This document shows, piece after piece, positions 1 to 5,608 of a stretch of DNA of 10,247 bases; position 1 is the stretch's first letter; every line of letters begins with the position of its first letter. The notes below the pieces were generated by a model. That model did not search any database, was not told the origin of the DNA, and worked only from the letters and a program-made list of their open reading frames with translations. The translations under genes were made by a program, and so were the position numbers. Origin of the DNA: Alphaproteobacteria bacterium (GTDB lineage Bacteria > Pseudomonadota > Alphaproteobacteria > Micavibrionales > CSBR16-224); assembly GCA_007116755.1 (NCBI GenBank), contig SKHU01000286.1:1-10247 (forward strand). Reading direction: 5' to 3'.

Positions 1-3
1 AAA

Positions 4-531
4 CTATTCCGCTTTTTTACGGTTTTCGGGCAGCGGCATTATCGTACCGCATTTTTCGCATGTGCGGCGCTCCTCGCTGTTCCAGAAATTGTCGAATACG
101 GCGGGCAGGTCTTTGACAATGCTTTTCAGCGGAATATATTCCTCATACAGCTTGTGATGGCAGTTATCGCAATACCAGATAAAGCCGTCCAGCTCGCCTT
201 CGCGCCGCTTGCGTTCGATCACCAGACCAACGGTGTTTTCAAAACGCTGCGGCGAGTGATGCACGCGCGGCGGCAGCAGGAAAATCTCGCCTTCTTTGAT
301 TGTAATATCTTTCGGTCTGCCGTCTTCGATGATGCGCAGCACCATATCGCCTTCCAGCTGATAGAAAAACTCCTCGCCGCAATCATCGTGATAATCCTTG
401 CGCGTATTCGGGCCGCCGACAACCATGATGATAAATTCGCTGTCTTCATATACCATCTGATTGCAGACGGGCGGCTTTAGCTTGTCGCGGTTATCCTCAA
501 TCCATTGTTTGAAATTGATCGGGGGGAGCAT
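4..531 (-). CDS. nbaC: 3-hydroxyanthranilate 3,4-dioxygenase (HAO)
   Basis: This cytosolic non-haem iron dioxygenase of the cupin fold opens the ring of 3-hydroxyanthranilate to give 2-amino-3-carboxymuconate semialdehyde. From the chosen ATG the product has 175 residues, a normal length for the bacterial enzyme. Visible active-site residues are the iron ligands His48, Glu54 and His92, with the spacing known from the Cupriavidus enzyme. Arg44 and Arg96 are the expected substrate-binding arginines. The C-terminal rubredoxin-like iron site is intact (Cys121, Cys124, Cys158, Cys161), which marks the short bacterial form. An in-frame ATG at 555 would add eight residues inside the upstream gene. 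The start at 531 is preferred because a strong AAGGAGGT lies at a good distance from it. The gene begins one base after the stop of the RidA gene, so it is the fourth visible gene of the minus-strand operon. The symbol follows the nitrobenzoate-pathway naming; kynurenine clusters use other names. Confidence 0.95.
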   Translation of the reverse strand: MLPPINFKQWIEDNRDKLKPPVCNQMVYEDSEFIIMVVGGPNTRKDYHDDCGEEFFYQLEGDMVLRIIEDGRPKDITIKEGEIFLLPPRVHHSPQRFENTVGLVIERKRREGELDGFIWYCDNCHHKLYEEYIPLKSIVKDLPAVFDNFWNSEERRTCEKCGTIMPLPENRKKAE

Positions 532-532
532 C

Positions 533-964
533 TTACACCTCCTTGAATACGGCAATACATTTCAGTTCAATCGCAATCGGCGTCGGCAAGGCCGTCACCT
601 CGACCGTTGTGCGGCAGGGCGGATTTTCGGAAAAATATTCCGCCCAGATTTTGTTATAAACCGGAAAATCCTGCTTCATATTCGTCAGATACACCGTGAC
701 ATCCACCAGATCCGTCCACGCCGCGCCGGAGGATTCGAGAATGTTTTTTACATTTTCAAACACGCTGTGGCACTGGGCGGCAATGTCGTACTCCGTAATA
801 TTGCCGTTTTCGTCCAGCGTCACGCCCGGAATCTCTTTCGTGCCTTTTTTGCGCGGCCCGACTCCGGATAAAAACAGCAGATTGCCGACGCGGCGCGCAT
901 GCGGATAAAGCCCGACGGGTTCGGGCGCTTTTTCGGAATTGTGAACGGCAGATGTTTCGCTCAT
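533..964 (-). CDS. RidA-family 2-aminomuconate deaminase
   Basis: A 143-residue RidA/YjgF-family protein, predicted to hydrolyse 2-aminomuconate to 4-oxalocrotonate (2-oxohex-3-enedioate) and ammonia in the cytosol. The N-terminal block around residues 20-37 (YPHARRVGNLLFLSGVGP) is, as I recall it, typical of the AmnD/NbaF deaminases rather than of general RidA imine deaminases. The conserved family arginine is Arg118 in CRTTVEV, and Glu133 lies in the AIEL segment near the end. The family works as trimers with active sites between subunits. The start codon at 964 is preceded by AGAGGAGA, which overlaps the TAG stop of the upstream dehydrogenase gene; the gap is 12 bases. A location between the semialdehyde dehydrogenase and the dioxygenase supports the specific assignment. 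A generic RidA role cannot be fully excluded from sequence alone. Confidence 0.88.
   Translation of the reverse strand: MSETSAVHNSEKAPEPVGLYPHARRVGNLLFLSGVGPRKKGTKEIPGVTLDENGNITEYDIAAQCHSVFENVKNILESSGAAWTDLVDVTVYLTNMKQDFPVYNKIWAEYFSENPPCRTTVEVTALPTPIAIELKCIAVFKEV
537..544 (-). promoter_or_regulatory. Ribosome binding site of the HAO gene
   Basis: The minus strand reads AAGGAGGT, a near-perfect Shine-Dalgarno sequence, just upstream of the ATG at 531. It lies inside the last codons of the upstream RidA gene. It decides the start in favour of 531 over the longer in-frame ATG at 555, and it suggests translational coupling. Confidence 0.8.
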
Positions 965-976
965 CTTGTCTCTCCT

Positions 977-2428
977 CTATTTGGGACGGGTGACGGTTTT
1001 TTCCTCGGTAAAGAATTGCATCGCACGCCATTTGCCTTCGCGCCCGATACCGGATTTTTTCATGCCGCCGAACGGCGTATTCAAATCCCGCAAATTCCAG
1101 CAATTGATCCAGACGATACCGCTGTCAATCTCTGCCGCCATGCGTTCGGCTGTCGCATCATCCTGCGTCCAGACCGATGCGGCAAGACCGTATTCCGTAG
1201 CATTGGCAAGCGCCAGCGCCTCCGCCTCGTTTTGAAAACTCTGCAATGTGACAACGGGGCCGAAAATCTCTTCCCTGTTGGTGCGGCAATTCTGAGGCAA
1301 TCCCTCGATCACGGTCGGCGCGATAAAAAAACCGTCTTTGCATCGTCCGCCGATCTGCAAAGATTCGCCGCCGCACAGGATTTTTCCGCCCTCCTCTTTT
1401 GCCAGATCAATGCAGGACAGCACTTTGTGCATATGCTGCTCCGAAACCATTGCCCCGTGCTGTGTTGCCGCACCAAGAGGGTCGCCGGTTTTGATCGCAT
1501 CGGTTTTTTCAAGAAACGCCGCTTTGAACTGGTCGTAAATCCCCTCTTCAATCAGCAGCCGCGAACCGCACAGGCATATCTGCCCCTGATTGGAAAACGC
1601 CGCCCGAACCGCGCCGTCCACAGCCGCGTCAAATTCCGCATCGGCAAAAACGATGGTCGGATTTTTGCCGCCGAGCTCCAGAGAAATCCGTTTTAAATGC
1701 GGCGCAGCAGCGGCATAAATCGCCTTGCCCGTTTCCGTGCCGCCGGTAAAGGAAATGGCGGGAATATCCGGATGCGCCGCGATTGCCGCGCCGATCCCTG
1801 CGCCGCGCCCGTGCAGCAGATTGAACACGCCGGGTGGAAATCCTGCCGCATCAATCAAGGATGACAGCAGAAACGCCGTGACCGGTGTCACTTCGCTGGG
1901 CTTGGCGATCAGGCAGTTCCCCGCCGCCAGCGCGGGCGCCGCCTTCCACGTCAACAGCAGCAGCGGCAGATTCCACGGGCTGATTGTTGCGACAACGCCG
2001 TGCGGCCGCCGCAGCGTATAGCTGTGCGATGTTTCGTTTTCAAATTCTTCTCCGGCAAAAATCACCGCGGCCTCGGCAAAGGCGCGCAAATTGGCTGCGC
2101 TGCGCGGAATATCGACCGCCCGCGCCAACGCAACGGGTTTGCCGGTATCGATGCTTTCGGCGCGGATAAAATCCTCAAAATGTTTTTCAATCAGATCGGC
2201 CAGATTGCGCAGGCAGGCCGCGCGCTGCTGTGCGGGCGCATCGCGCCATGCGGGAAACGCCGCCTGCGCCGCATCCACCGCCGCCTGCAAATCCTCCGCG
2301 CCGGAATCGGCCACACGCCCGTAAATTTTTCCCGTCGCGGGGTCGGTATTCTCCAGCCACGCGCCGCCTTGCGGCTCCCGCATTTCGCCGCCGATAAAAT
2401 TCAGAACAGTCTCCGTCTTCGGCAGCAT
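977..2428 (-). CDS. 2-aminomuconic 6-semialdehyde dehydrogenase (ALDH8-like)
   Basis: An NAD-dependent aldehyde dehydrogenase of 483 residues, predicted to oxidise 2-aminomuconate semialdehyde to 2-aminomuconate in the cytosol. Visible landmarks are Asn153 in SPWNLP, Glu251 in LELGGKNP, the catalytic Cys285 in NQGQICLC, and EEIFGPV. Arg109 in DIPR and Arg447 in NCWNLRDL match the carboxylate-binding arginines known for this enzyme. The ICLC segment and the C-terminal FGGMKKSGIGREG...FFTEEKT resemble human ALDH8A1, now known to be an aminomuconate semialdehyde dehydrogenase. An in-frame GTG at 2452 would overlap the SDR stop by ten bases. The ATG at 2428 is preferred because AAAGGGAAA sits six bases before it. 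It lies 14 bases after the SDR gene. A hydroxymuconic semialdehyde dehydrogenase is the closest alternative, but the HAO neighbour favours the amino substrate. Confidence 0.92.
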   Translation of the reverse strand: MLPKTETVLNFIGGEMREPQGGAWLENTDPATGKIYGRVADSGAEDLQAAVDAAQAAFPAWRDAPAQQRAACLRNLADLIEKHFEDFIRAESIDTGKPVALARAVDIPRSAANLRAFAEAAVIFAGEEFENETSHSYTLRRPHGVVATISPWNLPLLLLTWKAAPALAAGNCLIAKPSEVTPVTAFLLSSLIDAAGFPPGVFNLLHGRGAGIGAAIAAHPDIPAISFTGGTETGKAIYAAAAPHLKRISLELGGKNPTIVFADAEFDAAVDGAVRAAFSNQGQICLCGSRLLIEEGIYDQFKAAFLEKTDAIKTGDPLGAATQHGAMVSEQHMHKVLSCIDLAKEEGGKILCGGESLQIGGRCKDGFFIAPTVIEGLPQNCRTNREEIFGPVVTLQSFQNEAEALALANATEYGLAASVWTQDDATAERMAAEIDSGIVWINCWNLRDLNTPFGGMKKSGIGREGKWRAMQFFTEEKTVTRPK

Positions 2429-2431
2429 GGC

Positions 2432-2440
2432 TTTCCCTTT
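2432..2440 (-). promoter_or_regulatory. Ribosome binding site of the aldehyde dehydrogenase gene
   Basis: The minus strand reads AAAGGGAAA, with the GGG core six bases before the ATG at 2428. It falls in the short gap just after the stop codon of the SDR gene. It supports the ATG start over the GTG eight codons upstream, which has only a weaker GGCGG before it. Confidence 0.6.
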
Positions 2441-2442
2441 CT

Positions 2443-3231
2443 TCAAAGGCACTGTGGCCGCCCGCCATCGACAGGCAGGTTGATGCCGTTGATATAGGCC
2501 GCGGACGGGCTGGCCAGAAATGCCACAGCCGCCGCCAGCTCTTCCGGCATACCGAAACGCCCTGCGGGAATTCCCGCTTTTTCTGCCGCGACAACCTCCT
2601 CCAGCGATTTGCCGAGCTTATCCGCCTTGCCGGAGAGAATCTCGTTCAAACGGCCGGTATCGGTCGCACCGGGCAGCACGTTATTGACGGTGATGCCCCA
2701 TCCGGCCACCTCGCCCGCCAGTGTTTTTGCCCAGTTCGCCACCGCGCCGCGCACGGTATTGGACACGCCCAGCCCCTTCAAAGGCTGTTTGACCGATGTC
2801 GAAATAATATTGATGATGCGCCCGTAACCTTCCGCCTTCATCCCCGGCAGCACCGCCTGCATCATGATATGCCCGCCGAGCAGATGCTGGGAAAATGCGC
2901 CGAGAAATTCCTCCGCCTTTGCCGTATGTACGGGGCCTGCAGGCGGGCCTCCTGAATTATTGACCAGAATATGAAACGGGCCGTTTTCTTTCACATGCGC
3001 TCCGATGGTTTCCTTTAATGCGTCAAGATCGTGAAAATCGGCAACCAGCGCATGATGCGTCTGTCCCGATTCCGCAGACAGGGTCTTGCACAATTCCTCC
3101 AGCGCCGCCATATTGCGTGCCAGCACCGTCACGCCTGCGCCTTTTTCCGCCAGCGCCAGCGCCGAAGCGCGGCCGATGCCCTTGCTCCCGCCGCAAACGA
3201 TGGCGTGTTTTCCCGTTAAATCTTCCCGCAT
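2443..3231 (-). CDS. SDR-family protein with a degenerate catalytic tetrad
   Basis: A 262-residue Rossmann-fold protein of the short-chain dehydrogenase/reductase family, first gene of the 3-hydroxyanthranilate operon. The dinucleotide-binding glycine motif is present but altered (CGGSKGIG at 13-20, with Cys where Thr is usual), as is NNSGG at 91-95. The classical Asn-Ser-Tyr-Lys tetrad is largely gone. Ser144 remains in IISTS, but Ser157 stands 13 residues later where Tyr should be, Arg161 replaces Lys, and His116 probably replaces Asn. This fits my recollection of a subgroup labelled 'BKR-like SDR-like' that lacks a perfect tetrad. Its reaction is unknown. The operon suggests it acts on an aminomuconate or oxalocrotonate intermediate, but that is inference. 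The start at 3231 has AGGAG seven bases upstream. 'Putative 3-oxoacyl-ACP reductase', the name automatic annotation would probably give, is not supported by the active site. Confidence 0.9.
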   Translation of the reverse strand: MREDLTGKHAIVCGGSKGIGRASALALAEKGAGVTVLARNMAALEELCKTLSAESGQTHHALVADFHDLDALKETIGAHVKENGPFHILVNNSGGPPAGPVHTAKAEEFLGAFSQHLLGGHIMMQAVLPGMKAEGYGRIINIISTSVKQPLKGLGVSNTVRGAVANWAKTLAGEVAGWGITVNNVLPGATDTGRLNEILSGKADKLGKSLEEVVAAEKAGIPAGRFGMPEELAAAVAFLASPSAAYINGINLPVDGGRPQCL

Positions 3232-3260
3232 GCCGTTTCTCCTGTCACAACTGTCAAAGG

Positions 3261-3288
3261 ACTATAGCATTTTTTGTAGCGGGAACAA
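3261..3288 (-). promoter_or_regulatory. Candidate promoter of the 3-hydroxyanthranilate operon
   Basis: On the minus strand, TTGTTC (3288-3283) is followed 16 bases later by TATAGT (3266-3261). The -10 matches consensus at five of six positions and the -35 at only three. Transcription would begin about 25 bases upstream of the SDR start codon, leaving a short leader that carries AGGAG. The -35 lies 11 bases from the -35 of the divergent plus-strand promoter. The weak -35 could mean an activator is needed. A TTGACA also occurs on this strand at 3257-3252, but no -10 lies at the right distance. Confidence 0.4.
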
Positions 3289-3299
3289 ATACAGCTTTA

Positions 3300-3328
3300 T
3301 TGACATATTGCATGCATTTTTTTATACT
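3300..3328 (+). promoter_or_regulatory. Sigma70-type promoter of the HExxH protein gene
   Basis: TTGACA (3300-3305) and TATACT (3323-3328) are separated by exactly 17 bases, close to an ideal housekeeping promoter. Transcription would start near 3335, about 23 bases before the ATG at 3358. An 8-base palindrome, TGCATGCA (3309-3316), sits in the spacer and could be a repressor half-site pair or chance. Confidence 0.65.
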
Positions 3329-3357
3329 GTCCGCATCATTATGAAAGGATCGGAAAA

Positions 3358-3936
3358 ATGTTCCGGAAGAATCAATCCCGCCCGTTGACGGCAGGCGAAC
3401 GCAAACTGGCCGAAGCCGTTTTCGGCAAGGCGCTTGATTACGACCGCGTACGCATCATCAAGGGACGGATCGGCGGGCCGCTGCATGTCGATAACAGCGC
3501 CCGCACCTTCGGCAGCAAAATCTATATGCACAATCTTTATCAGGAGGATTTTTCCAAAGCCTCCCTGCCGATGCAGGGGCTGTTCATCCATGAAATGACG
3601 CATGTCTGGCAATTTCAGAACCGCGTTTTGAGCCTGTCGCTAAAAGACGTATGGAATATGGTTTCACACCGCAAGGACGCCTATGAATACACGCTGGACA
3701 AAAACAAAGACCTGAAGGATTACGGTGTCGAACAGCAGGCCTCGATCGTGCAGGAATATTTCCTGATGGGCAAAACCGGAACATCCGCCTATCACCGCCG
3801 CTGTCAGAACCAATGCAATGACAATGAAAAACGCGATCTGTTCCAAACGGTGTTGCGGAAATTTCTCGACAACCCCGCATATCTCGCGCCGCGCCGTCGC
3901 GCCGACGCCGGCAAAAAACCGGGCAAACCGCTTTAA
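3358..3936 (+). CDS. Small HExxH zinc-peptidase-like protein ('vgr related' type)
   Basis: A 192-residue protein with no signal peptide or membrane segment. The N-terminal part (LTAGERKLAEAVFGKALDYDRVRI, residues 10-33) and the central FIHEMTHVWQ (76-85) resemble DUF4157-like metallopeptidases, and proteins I recall as 'vgr related protein' or 'Rhs' in alphaproteobacteria. Putative zinc ligands are His78 and His82, with Glu79 as general base. Glu125 in GVEQQA is a candidate third ligand. The C-terminus is short and rich in Lys, Arg and Pro. AAAGGA lies nine bases before the ATG, and a strong promoter is just upstream. No VgrG, Rhs or type VI secretion gene is visible here, so the link in the name is not supported locally. 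The substrate and biological role are unknown. It converges with the gene on its right and shares a TTAA stop region with it. Confidence 0.85.
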   Translation: MFRKNQSRPLTAGERKLAEAVFGKALDYDRVRIIKGRIGGPLHVDNSARTFGSKIYMHNLYQEDFSKASLPMQGLFIHEMTHVWQFQNRVLSLSLKDVWNMVSHRKDAYEYTLDKNKDLKDYGVEQQASIVQEYFLMGKTGTSAYHRRCQNQCNDNEKRDLFQTVLRKFLDNPAYLAPRRRADAGKKPGKPL

Positions 3937-4583
3937 TGCATTTTATCCTGCTCTTTAAAATACCAGCGCAGATCCATAGCGGTTTTCAAAATCAGCAACA
4001 CCGACAGAAAAGGCATGGTCGTCATCCCGAAAATCACCGCAATATGCGCCCCAATGAGAAATCCGAAATGAATGGAAAAGAGATATTTGTACGGAACAAA
4101 CATCAGCTCTGCAGGGTCGGCCTTCTGATATTCCCGACCGCCGATATAAACGAACACAAGTGACACAACATTGCTAAAAACAAGTGCGGCAAAAGCCCAT
4201 TTTAACTCCATTTCGATAAGGAGTTTTTCAAACAAATCACCGATATTCATACTGTAAAAGATATGTTCATATTCCGGCGGCGCAAAAAGATTAATAAGGA
4301 TAAGAGTATAAACTGTTATAAATACGGAAAAGTGCAGGAAGTAAAATACCATTATAACCAGCGCGATTTTTCCCTGTGATGAAGATGAAGTGTAAGAAAT
4401 AAATATCTTGATCAGATAAGTTACGCCGACAACAAGCGCTTCCAGACAAAACAGCATCAGAACGGTGATCAACCCCCACCCCAGAAACACAACACCGAAT
4501 AGCGGAATCAGATTGGCCATAACCAGCGCTGCAAGCGAAAGGCCGAACCCTCCCGAATATTTTCTAAGATCAGAAAATGCCAT
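3933..4583 (-). CDS. DUF6498-like integral membrane protein
   Basis: A 216-residue very hydrophobic protein with about five predicted membrane segments: near 13-35, 38-61, 73-100, 130-148 and 166-200. The N-terminal stretch NLIPLFGVVFLGW and the C-terminal ILKTAMDLRWYFKEQ are features I associate with DUF6498 proteins. The function of that family is unknown to me. The gene starts 12 bases after the aldo/keto reductase stop on the same strand. An AAGG overlapping that stop may serve as ribosome binding site, and an A8 run lies just before the ATG. The gene is clearly AT-rich compared with its neighbours: positions 4201-4260 hold 18 G or C of 60. The plus-strand EamA transporter gene is also hydrophobic but does not show this, so recent acquisition is plausible. 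Its stop overlaps the stop of the convergent HExxH gene. Confidence 0.8.
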   Translation of the reverse strand: MAFSDLRKYSGGFGLSLAALVMANLIPLFGVVFLGWGLITVLMLFCLEALVVGVTYLIKIFISYTSSSSQGKIALVIMVFYFLHFSVFITVYTLILINLFAPPEYEHIFYSMNIGDLFEKLLIEMELKWAFAALVFSNVVSLVFVYIGGREYQKADPAELMFVPYKYLFSIHFGFLIGAHIAVIFGMTTMPFLSVLLILKTAMDLRWYFKEQDKMH

Positions 4584-4595
4584 GTTTTTTTTACC

Positions 4596-5426
4596 TTACG
4601 CTGCCTTGACAGAGATATTTTCGATGACTTCAATTTCTTGCGGTGACAATTCGAAATCAAAAATATCCATATCCTGCCGCATATGGGTTTCATCCGTTGT
4701 GCCGGTCAGCGGGATCATGCCGGAATCGATTGCGAAACGGAAAATAAGCTGCGGCACGGTTTTGCCTTTTTCCTGCGCCAGCGCAGAGATGGCCGGGCTG
4801 CGGAGTTCCGGCATATTCGCGGTCAGCAGCGAAAAACCCTGATAGTAAATGCCGTTGTCGCGGCAGAAATCGCGGACGTTTTTATCCCAGAACATACTGG
4901 CAAAACAGCGATTCTGTACAAATTCCGGCGGCGTATGTGCCGTACGGCAGAGAAGTTTCAACTGTTGCAGATTGACATTCGACACGCCGAGCATCCGCGC
5001 CTTCCCCGCGCTGTGGAAAGCCTCCATCGCCGCCCAGACCTCCATATCCGCATCGGTCAAGCCGACGGAAGTGCTGGGGCCGTGCAGAACATAGGAATCG
5101 ATATAATCAACACCCAGATGTTCCAGAGAGGAATGAAAAGACTGCCGCACCTGCTCGGCAAGCGGCGCATTCGGATCGTAAGGCAGGCGGTCATCCTGTC
5201 CCGCCTGATAGGTGAATTTTGTCTGGATAAACAACTCGTCCCGCGGACGGGCACCGCTGCGTAAAAACTGCACCAGCGCATTGCCGACCCCTTCTTCAAA
5301 GTAATGTTTGCGCTGATTGGCCGTATCGATCGCCGTAAAACCGGATTCCAGCGCTTTTAATGTCAGCTCCGCCGTCCGGTCTTCCTTCCACGCCGTGCCG
5401 TAAATAATCTGAGGAATTTTTGCCAT
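4596..5426 (-). CDS. Aldo/keto reductase
   Basis: A 276-residue cytosolic NAD(P)H-dependent oxidoreductase with the AKR barrel. The catalytic tetrad is readable as Asp34 (AIDTA), Tyr42, Lys70 (IQTKF) and His115 (VLHGP). Tyr42 sits in an unusual QRKHYFEE segment in place of the common AxxYxNE. This variant resembles a group of fungal and bacterial AKRs with QPKHY. The late cofactor segment reads IPLTGTTDETHMRQD (238-252) and lacks the usual Lys of IPKS, so the preference for NADPH over NADH is uncertain. The open frame extends upstream to 5627, but those 67 codons have no good ribosome binding site and look non-coding. The ATG at 5426 has GGCGGGAG six bases before it and gives the normal AKR length. 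The physiological substrate is unknown. The DUF6498-like gene follows in what looks like a two-gene operon. Confidence 0.9.
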   Translation of the reverse strand: MAKIPQIIYGTAWKEDRTAELTLKALESGFTAIDTANQRKHYFEEGVGNALVQFLRSGARPRDELFIQTKFTYQAGQDDRLPYDPNAPLAEQVRQSFHSSLEHLGVDYIDSYVLHGPSTSVGLTDADMEVWAAMEAFHSAGKARMLGVSNVNLQQLKLLCRTAHTPPEFVQNRCFASMFWDKNVRDFCRDNGIYYQGFSLLTANMPELRSPAISALAQEKGKTVPQLIFRFAIDSGMIPLTGTTDETHMRQDMDIFDFELSPQEIEVIENISVKAA

Positions 5427-5495
5427 GACGCACTCCCGCCTTGTAAATTGATATATAAACCCTATCCTTTGCCCTGCAAAAGCGCAACATCGTGT

Positions 5496-5525
5496 TTGAC
5501 AAAAACCGCAGTTGCGGTCTAAGAT
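5496..5525 (+). promoter_or_regulatory. Candidate promoter with palindromic spacer upstream of the EamA gene
   Basis: TTGACA (5496-5501) is followed 18 bases later by TAAGAT (5520-5525), which matches the -10 consensus at four of six positions. The spacer contains the palindrome ACCGCA-GT-TGCGGT (5505-5518), positioned where a repressor would block RNA polymerase. Transcription would start about 75 bases before the GTG of the transporter gene. A second -10-like TATAAC at 5568-5573 is closer to the gene but has only a poor -35. Confidence 0.4.
5505..5518. repeat. Perfect 6-base inverted repeat, operator or small terminator
   Basis: ACCGCA (5505-5510) and TGCGGT (5513-5518) are exact reverse complements with two bases between them. 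Read as DNA it is a plausible dimer-binding operator inside the promoter spacer. Read as RNA on the minus strand it forms a five-pair stem with a four-base loop followed directly by TTTT, which resembles a small intrinsic terminator or attenuator in the leader of the aldo/keto reductase gene. Confidence 0.45.
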
Positions 5526-5608
5526 TTCATGTTTACATATTTTCAGAACAAGTGGAGCATCATCAGCTATAACCTGAAACCGCCCAAACGCGCAGGACAC
5601 AAAAAACC

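Noticed and set aside
532..555. N-terminal extension of the dioxygenase to 555
   Set aside because: It would overlap the RidA gene and lacks its own ribosome binding site, whereas the ATG at 531 has an ideal one.
899..1696. A 265-codon plus-strand open frame antisense to the aldehyde dehydrogenase
   Set aside because: The minus strand carries a full ALDH with its catalytic motifs. The plus frame is low-quality shadow sequence, as are 461-871 and 2000-2497.
3252..3257. TTGACA on the minus strand as the -35 of the SDR operon
   Set aside because: The matching -10 position would fall on the SDR start codon, where no -10-like sequence exists.
3903..3936. Possible terminator at the convergent junction around the AAAAAA flanked by CCGG
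   Set aside because: On the minus strand only a four-pair CCGG stem can form, with the T run in its loop rather than after it. This is not a convincing intrinsic terminator.
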